DNA from: Caulobacter sp. FWC2
GTDB lineage: Bacteria > Pseudomonadota > Alphaproteobacteria > Caulobacterales > Caulobacteraceae
Assembly: GCF_002742625.1 (NCBI RefSeq)
Contig: NZ_PEBF01000001.1
Location: forward strand, 2,542,001 to 2,606,000
Length of the DNA stretch: 64,000 nucleotides
Direction: 5' to 3'
Shown: one piece after another, positions 20,601 through 28,221 of the stretch
Position numbering within the stretch: the stretch's first letter is position 1
Layout of the letters: the number at the start of each line of letters is the position of its first letter
Program-made: the position numbers and the translations under genes
The notes under the pieces: generated by a model
Databases searched by the model: none
Seen by the model: only the letters and a program-made list of their open reading frames with translations
What the model was told of the DNA's origin: nothing

Positions 20601-20857
20601 GACAGCGACCGGGTCTCGACCAGGCCCGGCGTCCCGGCCAGGGCGGTCTCCAGCGGGAAGGTCACCTGGCGCTCGACCTCCTCGGGGCCGAGGGCCGGCG
20701 CGATGGTGTTGATCTGAACCTGGCGGTTGGTGATGTCGGGCACGGCGTCGATCGGCAGGCGCGACAGCTGCTGCAGGCCGAACGCGAACAGCGCCACGGC
20801 CAGCAGGACGACGATCCACCGGAAGCGGACCGAAAGGTCGATGAGGCGGTTCAGCAT
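17681..20857 (-). CDS. czcA: CzcA-type heavy-metal efflux RND pump, inner-membrane subunit
   Basis: Proton-driven RND transporter of 1058 residues that exports divalent cations across both membranes together with the two adjacent proteins. The N-terminus LIDLSVRFRWIVVLLAVALF is the first transmembrane helix, followed by RLPIDAVPDITNRQVQINT, which is diagnostic of the heavy-metal (HME) branch. The proton-relay motif in helix 4 reads DFGLIVDGAVVVIEN (residues 414-428). This matches the Zn/Co/Cd/Ni subgroup rather than the monovalent Cu/Ag subgroup. Twelve transmembrane helices and two periplasmic loops are consistent with the length. Gene order C-B-A with 2-nt spacing to czcB indicates an operon. 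Symbol given at family level; Caulobacter pumps of this type have been named Ncz and Czr. Confidence 0.93.
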   Translation of the reverse strand: MLNRLIDLSVRFRWIVVLLAVALFAFGLQQLSRLPIDAVPDITNRQVQINTIAPALGPEEVERQVTFPLETALAGTPGLVETRSLSRHGFSQITAVFTDKTDLYFARALINERLQAARANLPDGLEPGMGPPVTGLGEVYIWTVEFKGLPARTDVPYVTPEGETLRTDIEKATYLRTVQDWIVAPQLKTLNGVAGVDVLGGYVKEYAVHPDPAKLAARGISLPQLVEALEHSNRIAGAGYVQRGGEAYIVRTDARVKSLAELAETPIGRRAGAVVKVSDVATVAIGHAPRLGSASENGREVVIGTALMLVGENSRTVAARVDERLKAIAPSLPPEVIIKPVLDRTRLVDATIRTVEHNLTVGALLVIAVLFFALGNFRAALITALVIPLSFLIAAIAMRRFGISGNLMSLGALDFGLIVDGAVVVIENTLGRLAQRRDAEGRALTAGERLSIAIDAAKEMARPAAFGQAIILLVYAPLLTFEGVEGKMFTPMAATVMFALAGAFVLSLTLVPALTALAVREPEGHGETKAMAAVRTRFEPVLRAAVARPKAVVGGAVLALALGIVAFFALGREFAPTLDEGDLLVQASRVPSISLEESQAMQFEVEKALSAQPEVAVVFTRTGTAEIASDPMPPSASDTFVILKPRKDWPDPTLSKARLVERMEGDLGKLIGNAYEFTQPIQMRFNELIAGVRSDVAVKVYGDDFAAMSKTADQVAAALRKVPGAADVKVEQISGQPTITASVDRTAAAALGVHASDAADALEIGLGGREAGHILEGDRRFDVVVRLDDGSRADPAAMGQLPVVSESGEGATAIPLSSIARFDTAEGPNQVSRENGKRRIVVQANVRGRDLGGFVSDAQDAVAREVRPTPGSWLEWGGQFQNLERASARLAIIVPAVFLVIAVLLFFALGSATEAALVFACVPLALVGGALALLLRGMPFSISAAVGFIAVSGVATLNGLVLMQSIKQRMQDATDIAAAVIDGTVGRLRAVLTTALVAILGFIPMALAIGPGAEVQKPLATVVVGGLLTSTVLTLLVLPSFYVWLARRRGFRLDPRQG

Positions 20858-20859
20858 GA

Positions 20860-22008
20860 TCAGTCCTCGTGCCCCGCCTCGCCCTTGCCCAGCTCGGCCT
20901 TCAGGCGGAAGGCGCCCTTGCCGGCGAGGGTCTCGCCGCCGGTCAGGCCTTTCAGGATCTCGACGGAACCGGCGGCGGTGCGGCCGGTGACGACGGGTTT
21001 GGCGCGGAAGCCGTTGGGCTCGGCGACGAACACCACCGTGCGCCCCTCCAGGGTCTGGACGGCCTCGGCCGGGACCGTCAGCCCCCCATCGCCCTTTGCC
21101 AGGATCACCCGGGCCGAGACGATCGCGCCGATCTGCGGCGCGGGCGTCGTCGGCCTGGCGCGAACGATCGCCGCGCCCGCGCCCAGGGCGCTAGGAGCGA
21201 CAGCGACGATACGGGCGCTGGCCTCCCCGCCGTCAGGTCGCTGGACCATGACCGTGTCCCCGACATGGATGGCGTCGGCCGAGGCCGGCGGCGCGTCGAG
21301 GACGTATTCGACCTGGCTCTGGTCGGCGATCTCGGCGACGAGGCCGCCTTGGGTCAGAAAGCCGCCGACACGCGCGTCGATGCGGGTTACGACGCCGGCA
21401 ATCGGCGCGCGCAGGATCGCCAGACCGCTGGCGCTCGGCGCGCCCTGGGCGGCGACTTGGGCGCGGGCGGCGCGCAGCTCGGCCTGGGCCTTGGCGGCGC
21501 CGGCCTGGCTGGCTTCCCAGTCCTGGCGCGCCACGACGCCGGCCTCGAACAGGCGACGATCGCGCGCGGCGGCGGCCTGGGCGGCCCCCGCCCCGGCGGC
21601 GGCGACGTCGACGCTGGCGCGGGCGCCGGCGCCCTCCGCGCTGCGTAGCGTGGCGATGGCCGCGCCGGCGGCGACACGATCGCCGGCGGCGACATGGACA
21701 CGCTCGACCGTCCCCGACACCGGCGCGCCAAGGGCGGCCGAGGCGTTGACGGCCAGGGCGACCCGGCCGGGCAGAACCAGCTCGGAGCCGCCGCCGCGCC
21801 CAACCGTGGTGGTCAGCACGCCGGCCTTGGCGGCGTCGGCGGCGGAGAGCGCCACGAAGCCCTCTTCGTGCGGGGTGGCCTCTTGCTCTTCGTGGGCTGG
21901 CGCTTCGGCCGCAGGCTTTTCCATTAGCCGGCCCAAACCAAAGCCAAGGCCGGTGGCGGCGACCAGCGCAGCGCCCGCGCCAGCGAGAATCCATTTGCGG
22001 TCGTTCAT
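20860..22008 (-). CDS. czcB: Metal efflux RND periplasmic adaptor (CzcB-type)
   Basis: Membrane-fusion protein of 382 residues linking the inner-membrane pump to the outer-membrane channel. An N-terminal anchor helix lies at about residues 6-27 (WILAGAGAALVAATGLGFGL). A short His/Glu-rich stretch, HEEQEATPHEEGF, lies near residues 39-51 and could bind metal, as in CzcB proteins. The lipoyl/barrel-sandwich halves are visible in SGTVERVHVAAGDRVAAGA and LRAPIAGVVTRIDARVGGFL, with an Ala-rich coiled-coil hairpin between them. The beta-barrel and membrane-proximal domains follow. It overlaps the upstream outer-membrane gene by 4 nt and is 2 nt from czcA, so all three are co-translated. Confidence 0.9.
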   Translation of the reverse strand: MNDRKWILAGAGAALVAATGLGFGLGRLMEKPAAEAPAHEEQEATPHEEGFVALSAADAAKAGVLTTTVGRGGGSELVLPGRVALAVNASAALGAPVSGTVERVHVAAGDRVAAGAAIATLRSAEGAGARASVDVAAAGAGAAQAAAARDRRLFEAGVVARQDWEASQAGAAKAQAELRAARAQVAAQGAPSASGLAILRAPIAGVVTRIDARVGGFLTQGGLVAEIADQSQVEYVLDAPPASADAIHVGDTVMVQRPDGGEASARIVAVAPSALGAGAAIVRARPTTPAPQIGAIVSARVILAKGDGGLTVPAEAVQTLEGRTVVFVAEPNGFRAKPVVTGRTAAGSVEILKGLTGGETLAGKGAFRLKAELGKGEAGHED

Positions 22009-23237
22009 TGCGCATCCCCGAAAGCGATCTGTCCGTTGGCCTGGGCGAGGTCCGCCCGGGCCTTGGCGCGCATCAGGCGCGCCTCGACGTTGCGTTGGCG
22101 CGCGGCCACGAGTTCGCGGCGCGCGGAGAGAAGTTCGAGCAGCGGCAGCTTGCCGGCCTCGTAGCCCATCCGGGCCAGGCGGTAGGCCTCGCGGGCGGCG
22201 GCCTCGCCTTCGCGGGCAGCCTCGACGGACTGGTCGGCCGCCTTCGCCTCGCCTGTGGCGCTACGACGGTCGGCGACCGCGTCGGCGTGCGCCATCAACA
22301 GCCTGGCGCGCGCGGCGTCGGCTTCGGCTTGCGCCGACTTCACCGCGCCGCGGTTGCGATCGAACAGAGGCAACGGCAGCGAGAACCCCGCCACGGCGGC
22401 GGTGGCGTCCTCGCCGGCCAGGCGGCGGACACCGAAGCTGACCGTGACGTCAGGCGTGGCGCGACGGCGCTCCAGATCGAGTTTTCGCGCAGCGGTCCGC
22501 TGCTCGGCCTCGGCGAGGGCGACGGCGGGCGCCGGGTTCGACGACGATACTCGCCACGCGCCATCCAGCACGCCCGGAGTCACGGCGGTGAAGGTGCGCT
22601 CTCCGCCGGTCAGGGCCGCCAGCCGCGCCAAGGCCGCGCCGAACTCCGCCTCGACCCGCGAGACCTCGGCCTGGGCCGCCGAGACAGCCGCGCGGGCCTG
22701 CAGCGCGCGCAGTTCCGCCTCCTTGCCATTGTCCACAAGCAGCCGCGCCGCGCGGGCGTCGGCCTCCGCGAGGTCGCTCCCCTCCTTGGCGACCAGCAGC
22801 CGCTCACCGGTCGCTTCGGCCGTCGCATAGGCCACGACGAGGTCGCGGGCGTAGGCGACGCGGCCCAGGTCGGCGCGTGATCGCGCCGTGCCGAATTCGG
22901 CCTGGGCGGCGGCGACCCGCGCGCCGCGCTTGCCGCCCAGCTCCAGGACCTGACCGATCGACAAGGTCGTCTCGGCGCCCTGGAAGTCGCGGTAAGGCCC
23001 GTTGCCTCCAATGTTCTCGACCTGAAGGTCGAGCGTCGGATTGGGCCGGGCGCGGGCTTGCAGGGCGCGGCCTTCGGCGGCGCGGGTCTCGGCCTCGCCG
23101 ACCATCAGGCGCGGCGCGGCGGCTTCGCGCAGCAGGGTTTCCAGAGGCGGCGCGGTCTGGGCCGACGCAGCCCCGCAGAGCGCGCCACAGACGGCGGACG
23201 CCAAGGCCGCACGCAGCGGCCAGCGGTTCGATGACAT
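22005..23237 (-). CDS. czcC: Metal efflux outer-membrane channel (CzcC/TolC family)
   Basis: Outer-membrane factor of 410 residues that forms the exit duct of the efflux complex. A signal peptide is present (LRAALASAVCGALCGAASAQ). Two TolC-type repeats are visible as ARPNPTLDLQVENIGGNGPY with LSIGQVLELGGKRGARVAAA in the first half, and RRATPDVTVSFGVRRL with GFSLPLPLFDRNRGAVKSA in the second. The IGQVLELGGKR segment is typical of CzcC/NccC proteins. Long helical heptads account for the Ala/Arg/Glu-rich rest. A GC-rich hairpin at 23259-23289 separates it from the small Cys/His protein gene that precedes it in the operon. Confidence 0.9.
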   Translation of the reverse strand: MSSNRWPLRAALASAVCGALCGAASAQTAPPLETLLREAAAPRLMVGEAETRAAEGRALQARARPNPTLDLQVENIGGNGPYRDFQGAETTLSIGQVLELGGKRGARVAAAQAEFGTARSRADLGRVAYARDLVVAYATAEATGERLLVAKEGSDLAEADARAARLLVDNGKEAELRALQARAAVSAAQAEVSRVEAEFGAALARLAALTGGERTFTAVTPGVLDGAWRVSSSNPAPAVALAEAEQRTAARKLDLERRRATPDVTVSFGVRRLAGEDATAAVAGFSLPLPLFDRNRGAVKSAQAEADAARARLLMAHADAVADRRSATGEAKAADQSVEAAREGEAAAREAYRLARMGYEAGKLPLLELLSARRELVAARQRNVEARLMRAKARADLAQANGQIAFGDAQ

Positions 23238-23258
23238 GAAGATTCCTCGCGATGACAG

Positions 23259-23289
23259 GACGACGGCGCGCGAAAGCGCGCGGGTCGTC
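23259..23289 (-). other. Intercistronic GC-rich hairpin before czcC
   Basis: Outer arms GACGAC (23259-23264) and GTCGTC (23284-23289) enclose a CG-rich inner stem around GAAA. The structure covers the stop codon of the small Cys/His-rich gene and lies 22 nt before czcC on the minus strand. No T-run follows on the minus strand, so it is more likely an mRNA processing or stability element, or an attenuating hairpin, than a full terminator. Confidence 0.4.
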
Positions 23290-23650
23290 AGCCGCGAGGC
23301 GGTCTATCGAGAGCGGAAACCGTCAACGACGGCAAGATGTGGCCCGGCGCTACGGCGAGACGCGCGTCCGTAAAGGCTGGCGTGGCGAGGCTCGAAAGGG
23401 GCGCATCAAGCGCGGGACCGACGTGGTGACAGTGACCGCCAAGGCAGCAAGCGGCCTTGCACGGCGCGCCGTCCTGACCGTGGTCGGCCTGCGCCGCCTG
23501 ACCCATGGTCGCGGCGGCTGCGTCGTTAGCGCAGAGGCAAGCCGCGGCGCTGGTCATCGGCGCGCCGACGAGCAGGGACAGCACACAGGCGGCCAGAAGG
23601 CCTCCCAGGTTCCGCCACCATGTCGTCTTGCGCCGCATGACCGCTCTCAT
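23288..23650 (-). CDS. Small exported Cys/His-rich protein, first gene of metal efflux operon
   Basis: Predicted exported protein of 120 residues (116 if the second Met at 23638 is used). The signal peptide is clear: positively charged MRRKTTWWR, hydrophobic NLGGLLAACVLSLLVGAP, cleavage near TSAAA. The mature part has a dense metal-ligand cluster: CLC near residue 38, then CKAACCLGGHCHH near 63-75, plus another His after ADHG. No family is recognised. The position directly upstream of czcCBA in the same direction suggests a periplasmic metal-binding or metal-sensing role, but this is inference. The cysteines could also be disulphide-bonded. The 3' end coincides with a hairpin. Confidence 0.72.
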   Translation of the reverse strand: MRAVMRRKTTWWRNLGGLLAACVLSLLVGAPMTSAAACLCANDAAAATMGQAAQADHGQDGAPCKAACCLGGHCHHVGPALDAPLSSLATPAFTDARLAVAPGHILPSLTVSALDRPPRG

Positions 23651-23693
23651 AACGCCGAGGCGCGCACTTGAGAACGCGTTACATAATCACAGT

Positions 23694-25055
23694 TCAGACC
23701 GCCTTGGCGTGCCGCTCGGCCGCCTTGGGCAGGCGGGCGTCAAAGGCCGCCGCGACCACGCGCATCAGGCGTCGAGCCGTCTCCGGGATCGAAATCACCG
23801 CGCCTTCACGGCGGCAAAGGCCGGCCAGCGCCAGGGCGTCGATGGCGTCGAGGCTCTCGGCCAGCAGGTCGCTGGGCATTCCCTGATCGCGACAGATCGC
23901 CTCGACGTCGACGGACAGGTCGCACATCAACCGCTCGATCACGAGGGCGCGCAGGCGATCCTCATCGCCCACCGCCAGAGCGCGGTTCAACGGCAGCTTG
24001 CCTTCAGCGATCCGGGCCGCCCACTGGTCGGTCGGCACGTGGTTCTGGACGAAGCCCTCGCGGAACTGGCCGATCGACGACGGCCCCACGGGGATCAGCA
24101 CCGCCGCCGCGTCGTCCGTATAGCCCTGGAAGTTGCGCCGCATCCGTCCTTCCGCGGCCGCGCGGCTGAGCGCGTCGTCCGGCAAGGCGTAGTGGTCGAG
24201 GCCGATCCGCACATAGCCCGCCTCGATAAGGGCCGCGTCGGCCGCCTCGGCCTGCAGCCAGCGTCCGTCCAGACCGGCGAGGTCGGTCTCGCGGATCATC
24301 GTCTGGTGCTTCTTCATCCATGGCACGTGGGCATAGCCGAACACGGCGATCCGGTCGGGCCGCAGGGCGACGGCCTCCTGGGCGGAGGTGTAGACATTGT
24401 CGGGCGTCTGGCCCGGCAGACCGTACATCAGGTCGAAGTTTAGGCCGCCGACGCCCGCGCCGCGCAGGCCTTCGACCGCCCGCGCCACCTGGTCATAGGG
24501 CTGGACGCGATTGACCAGCGCCTGGACGGTCGGATCGAAGGTCTGGACACCGAGGCTGACCCGGGTCACGCCGGCCTCGCCGACCGCCTCGATGAAGCCC
24601 TTCGACAGCATGCCGGGATCGAGTTCGGCGGCGATCTCCGCGCCCGGCCTCAGGCGGAAGGCGCGCGCCAGCCGGGCCGTCAGGTCGACGAAGTCGGCGG
24701 GCCGCAGGGCATTGGGGCTGCCGCCGCCGAAATGCAGGTGCGCCAGGCCGTCGTGATCGCCCAGGCGCGCGGCGACCAGGTCGATCTCGCGGCGGAGCAC
24801 ATCGAGATAGTTTCCCACACGGTCGTAGGTCGGGGCGATCGAGGTATGGCAGCCGCAGTACCAGCACAGGCGGCGGCAGAACGGCACGTGGACATAGGCC
24901 GACAGCGTGTCGTCCGGCCGGGTCGCCCCGTACCAGCCCTCGGCCTCGGTGGCGTGGGCGCTGTCGAAGGCCAGGGCCGTTGGATAGCTGGTGTAGCGCG
25001 GCAGGTTGCGCTCGGCGTGCAAGCGCTGGGCGGCGGGCAGGATCGTGGCGGTCAT
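23694..25055 (-). CDS. hemN: Oxygen-independent coproporphyrinogen III oxidase HemN
   Basis: Radical SAM enzyme of 453 residues that converts coproporphyrinogen III to protoporphyrinogen IX without O2. The [4Fe-4S] motif is intact as CRRLCWYC with Cys-60, Cys-64 and Cys-67, followed by Cys-69, the C-x3-C-x2-C-x-C pattern specific to true HemN rather than HemW. The N-terminal RYTSYPTALAF and the later FGGGSPNAL, SLGVQTFDPTVQ, NFDLMYGLPGQT and FGYAHVPWMKKHQ are all HemN signatures. Its start overlaps the stop of the Crp/Fnr gene by 4 nt, so both belong to one transcript that would be driven from the FNR-type box at 25879-25892. This fits microaerobic haem supply for the cbb3 oxidase encoded just upstream. 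Confidence 0.95.
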   Translation of the reverse strand: MTATILPAAQRLHAERNLPRYTSYPTALAFDSAHATEAEGWYGATRPDDTLSAYVHVPFCRRLCWYCGCHTSIAPTYDRVGNYLDVLRREIDLVAARLGDHDGLAHLHFGGGSPNALRPADFVDLTARLARAFRLRPGAEIAAELDPGMLSKGFIEAVGEAGVTRVSLGVQTFDPTVQALVNRVQPYDQVARAVEGLRGAGVGGLNFDLMYGLPGQTPDNVYTSAQEAVALRPDRIAVFGYAHVPWMKKHQTMIRETDLAGLDGRWLQAEAADAALIEAGYVRIGLDHYALPDDALSRAAAEGRMRRNFQGYTDDAAAVLIPVGPSSIGQFREGFVQNHVPTDQWAARIAEGKLPLNRALAVGDEDRLRALVIERLMCDLSVDVEAICRDQGMPSDLLAESLDAIDALALAGLCRREGAVISIPETARRLMRVVAAAFDARLPKAAERHAKAV

Positions 25056-25843
25056 GGGCGGGTGTCCTCGGGGACCGGGAAATCGATGGCGACGAAGCGG
25101 CGGCGCTCGCGGTCGGCCTGTCCCGGGCGGGCGGCGTCGAAGGCGGCGTGGTTGTCGATCGATGCGTCGGGACTGGCCAGCAGCGCCAGGGCCTCGGGCT
25201 GTCGCAGGGTGACGGTCGGGCCGTCGACCTCGACCCCCAGCGGCGCGAGACTGGCGAAGCCGCGCGACAGGTTCTCGGGCGTCATGCCCAGCAGCGAGGC
25301 CAGCACCCTTTTGCGGCTGGGCAAGGTCAGGCGGGTCGCGCCCCCCTGGCGCCGCTGCTGGGTCAGCAGATAGTTGGCCAGGCGCTCCAGCGTGCCGCGC
25401 AGCCTCTGGTTCTTGAGGGCGCGGACCACGCCGCTGTAGCAGCCAGACAGTTCCTCGGCGACGGCGAAGGCCAGGGCGGGATCGGTGCGCGCGGCCTGAC
25501 GCAGCGCCTCGGCGGGGATCAGCAGCACCTCGCTGCGGGGCGCGGCCCAGGCCGTCACCAGCGCCGGCGCGTCCAGCACGGCCGAGGCCAGCATCACGGT
25601 GGACGATGGCTCCAGCAGCGCCAGGGTCGCGCCGTGCCCGTCCCGTCCGCTCTCCAGAGCGACCGCGCCCTCGATCAGGATCGCGAGATGGGCGCTGACC
25701 TCACCCTCGACCGTCAGGACGGCCCGGCGCGAGGCGCGTTGCAAAACGGCGTCGCGCGTCAGCCGGGCGAAGCTGTCGGCGGAGGCGGCCGCCAAGAGAG
25801 GCAGCTTGCGGAAGCGGTTCAGATCGGTGCTTTCGAACGGCAT
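25052..25843 (-). CDS. Crp/Fnr-family transcriptional regulator
   Basis: A 263-residue regulator. The N-terminal cyclic-nucleotide-binding-like domain spans about residues 5-125 (ILIEGAVALESG, MLASAVLDAPALVTAWA). A dimerisation helix follows, and the winged HTH is at about residues 176-205, with LASLLGMTPENLSRGFASL as the HTH core. The recognition helix keeps Glu-190, Ser-193 and Arg-194, the E-x2-S-R pattern that reads TTGAT half-sites. The N-terminal cysteines that hold an Fe-S cluster in Fnr are absent (the only Cys is at 135), so it is not a classical O2-sensing Fnr and resembles FixK/Dnr/FtrB-type members. The gene is 46 nt downstream of ccoS with a TTGAT-N4-GTCAA box in between, which suggests autoregulation or control by a related FixK. 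Confidence 0.88.
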   Translation of the reverse strand: MPFESTDLNRFRKLPLLAAASADSFARLTRDAVLQRASRRAVLTVEGEVSAHLAILIEGAVALESGRDGHGATLALLEPSSTVMLASAVLDAPALVTAWAAPRSEVLLIPAEALRQAARTDPALAFAVAEELSGCYSGVVRALKNQRLRGTLERLANYLLTQQRRQGGATRLTLPSRKRVLASLLGMTPENLSRGFASLAPLGVEVDGPTVTLRQPEALALLASPDASIDNHAAFDAARPGQADRERRRFVAIDFPVPEDTRP

Positions 25844-25878
25844 GAATCACACCATTCCGCGTTCAGCGATCGCGAACC

Positions 25879-25892
25879 TTGATCGGCGTCAA
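25879..25892. promoter_or_regulatory. FNR/FixK-type box upstream of the Crp/Fnr gene
   Basis: TTGATCGGCGTCAA matches the TTGAT-N4-ATCAA consensus at 9 of 10 positions. It begins 36 nt upstream of the start codon of the regulator and overlaps the last codons of ccoS. It gives the regulator-hemN pair its own possible promoter inside the cco block. Confidence 0.65.
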
Positions 25893-26053
25893 TCTTCCGC
25901 TGGCGGCTTGTCGTCCAGATGATCGTAGAGGATGCGCGCCGCGTCGCCCTTGGGGTCCTCGTACTGGCCCGAACGCATCGTCCAGAAGAAGGCCAGCAGG
26001 CCCAGCGCGCCGAGGCCGATCGAGGCCGGGGCCAGGAACAGGATGATGTTCAT
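25889..26053 (-). CDS. ccoS: cbb3 oxidase maturation protein CcoS/FixS
   Basis: Small inner-membrane protein of 54 residues needed for cofactor insertion into cbb3 oxidase. It begins MNIILFLAPASIGLGALGLL, a single transmembrane helix, followed directly by AFFWTMRSGQYEDPKGDAAR. The FFWTMRSGQYEDPKGDAARIL segment is the hallmark of CcoS/FixS. The acidic tail ends PPAED. Its ATG overlaps the ccoI stop by 4 nt. It is the last of the ccoGHIS assembly genes. Confidence 0.93.
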   Translation of the reverse strand: MNIILFLAPASIGLGALGLLAFFWTMRSGQYEDPKGDAARILYDHLDDKPPAED

Positions 26054-28221
26054 CGGCGCCTCCAGAGGCGAGGCCTGGCGGCGTTCAAGAGCACCACCAT
26101 CGAGGACCCCGACATGGCCAGGGCGGCGATGAACGGGTTGACCAGACCGGCCATCGCCGCTGGCATGGCCACGACATTGTAGAGCGCCGAGAAGCCGAAA
26201 TTCTCCAGCGCGCGACGGCGGGCCGAGCGCGCGGTGTCGATCGCCTCGGCCACCACGCCGAGCGCCTCGCCGGTGAAGACCAGATCCGCAGCGTTCTGGG
26301 CGGCGTCCACGGCCGCGCCGGGGGCTATCGAGGCATGGGCCTTGGCCAGGGCGGCGGCGTCATTGAGACCGTCGCCGACCATCAGCACCTTGCGCCCTTG
26401 CGCCTTGAGGCCGTCGACGATGGCGGCCTTGTCGAAGGGCGTCAGCTCCGCCCGCCATTGGTCGATGCCGACGGCCTGGGCGATGTCGCGCACCGGGCCG
26501 GCGAGATCGCCCGACAATACCTCGATCGACAGGCCCATGCGGCGCAGCCGTTCGATGGTCTCGGCGGCGTCGGCGCGGGGCCGGTCTTCGAACACAAAGC
26601 GGATCTTCACGTCGCCTTCGAAGCCGAACCACAGCTCCGTCTCACGCGCGTCGCCATCCATGACGCCAACGAAGGCGGCGCGACCGAGGCGCGCACGGCG
26701 GCCGTTGATCAGACCCTCGACGCCCTGCCCGGCCGTCTCGACACAGTCGGCGGCGACGGGACCCGCGCCGGCCTGCGCGACCAGGGCCTTGGCCAGCGGG
26801 TGGCGCGAGGCGCGCGCCAAAGGCGCGGCCAGGGCGACAAGATGGGCTGGCGCGTCGACCAGGCGGGGGCGGCCTGCGGTCAGCACGCCGGTCTTGTCGA
26901 AGACGACGTGGTCGACCTCGGCCAGGCGCTCGAGAGCCGCGCCGGATTTGACCAGCACGCCCTTGCGGAACAGCCGACTGCTGGCGGCGATCTGGACGGC
27001 GGGCGCGGCCAGGCCCAGGGCGCAGGGACAGGTGACAATCAGCACCGCCGCCGCCCGCAGCAGCGCCTCGCGCGGGCCCAGGCCCAGCGCCCAGCCGCCG
27101 ATAAAGGTCGCCGCAGCAACGGTGTGGACCACCGGCACGTAGAGCGCGGCGGCCTTGTCGGCCATGCGCACATAGGCCGAGCGGGTCTGGGCGCCGGCCT
27201 CCATCAGGCGGGCGATGGCCGCCAGGGTAGAGTCCTCGCTGCGCGCCGTGGCGGTCATGACCAGGCGCCCGGACAGGTTCAGGGCGCCCGCGTGCAGGCG
27301 CGCGCCGATCGCGACGGGCGTCAGGGCCGTCTCGCCGGTGATCAAGGCGTTGTCAATCTCGGAGCGGCCGGTCTCGACCACCCCGTCAACAGGAACCCGA
27401 TCGCCGGGAGCCACGACCAGCCGGTCGCCAACGACGATCTCGGCGACGGGCACGCCGTGCTCGGCCTCGCCCGACAGACGCACGGCCACCGGGGCTTGCA
27501 GGGCCAGCAGGTCGCGCGCCGCCGAACGGGCGTTGGCCCGCAGGCGGTGATCCAGGTAGCGGCCGATCAGCAGCAGGAACAACAGGGTGACGGCGGCGTC
27601 GAAATAGGCGTGCCGGCCCCGCAGCATCGTCTCCGAGAAGCTGACGATCAGGGTCAGGATCACGCCGATCGAGATCGGCACGTCCATATTGGCCTTGCCG
27701 CGCTTCAGCGACGCCCAGGCCGAGCGGAAGAATGGCCGACCCGCGAACAGCGCGCAGGGCGTCGCGACGATCGCGGCCATCCAGTACATCAGGGTCAGGG
27801 TGGCCGGCGTCAGCTCCTGACCGAACAGGCCGGCCCAGGCCGGGACCGTGAACATCATGACGTTGCCGGCCCCGAACCCGGCAACGCCCAGCGCCACGGC
27901 CAGTTCGCGGCCCTCGCGATCGACCGCCGCCACGGCCTCGGCCGGATCGAACAGACAAGCGCGATAGCCCAGCCCCTCGACCGCCTCGACCACGCGCTCG
28001 GGATGCGCCTCCTGGCCCGCAAGCTCGACGGCCAGCTTACCGGTGGTCAGGTTCAGGCGCACGCCGGCGACGCCCGGAAGGCCGGCCACGGCCGTCTCGA
28101 TCTTGCGGATGCAGGCGGCGCAGCGGGCGCCGCTCACCAACAGCTCAAGCCGCCCTCGCCCCGCCTCGTCGCGGCGAACGAAAGCCTCCAGGTCGCGCTC
28201 CAGGGTCAGGCTGGCGCTCAT
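26050..28221 (-). CDS. ccoI: Copper-transporting P1B-type ATPase CcoI/FixI
   Basis: P-type ATPase of 723 residues that supplies copper for the CuB site of cbb3 oxidase. An N-terminal heavy-metal-associated domain carries CAAC at residues 34-37. Then come FGAGNVMMFTVPAWAG and the transmembrane region, the actuator domain motif ALITGETALTP (about 292-302), the metal-binding CPC at 398-400 in helix 6, the phosphorylation motif DKTG at 442-445, the SRHPLAKAL HP locus, and the hinge VGDGLNDAAAL. All key residues are intact. The CcoI identity rests on its place between ccoH and ccoS with 4-nt overlaps on both sides, and on the FixI-like early region with NVMMFTVPAWA. Confidence 0.94.
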   Translation of the reverse strand: MSASLTLERDLEAFVRRDEAGRGRLELLVSGARCAACIRKIETAVAGLPGVAGVRLNLTTGKLAVELAGQEAHPERVVEAVEGLGYRACLFDPAEAVAAVDREGRELAVALGVAGFGAGNVMMFTVPAWAGLFGQELTPATLTLMYWMAAIVATPCALFAGRPFFRSAWASLKRGKANMDVPISIGVILTLIVSFSETMLRGRHAYFDAAVTLLFLLLIGRYLDHRLRANARSAARDLLALQAPVAVRLSGEAEHGVPVAEIVVGDRLVVAPGDRVPVDGVVETGRSEIDNALITGETALTPVAIGARLHAGALNLSGRLVMTATARSEDSTLAAIARLMEAGAQTRSAYVRMADKAAALYVPVVHTVAAATFIGGWALGLGPREALLRAAAVLIVTCPCALGLAAPAVQIAASSRLFRKGVLVKSGAALERLAEVDHVVFDKTGVLTAGRPRLVDAPAHLVALAAPLARASRHPLAKALVAQAGAGPVAADCVETAGQGVEGLINGRRARLGRAAFVGVMDGDARETELWFGFEGDVKIRFVFEDRPRADAAETIERLRRMGLSIEVLSGDLAGPVRDIAQAVGIDQWRAELTPFDKAAIVDGLKAQGRKVLMVGDGLNDAAALAKAHASIAPGAAVDAAQNAADLVFTGEALGVVAEAIDTARSARRRALENFGFSALYNVVAMPAAMAGLVNPFIAALAMSGSSMVVLLNAARPRLWRRR

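Noticed and set aside
24320..24514. Small plus-strand frame inside hemN
   Set aside because: Arg/Gly/Pro-rich shadow with no initiation signal.
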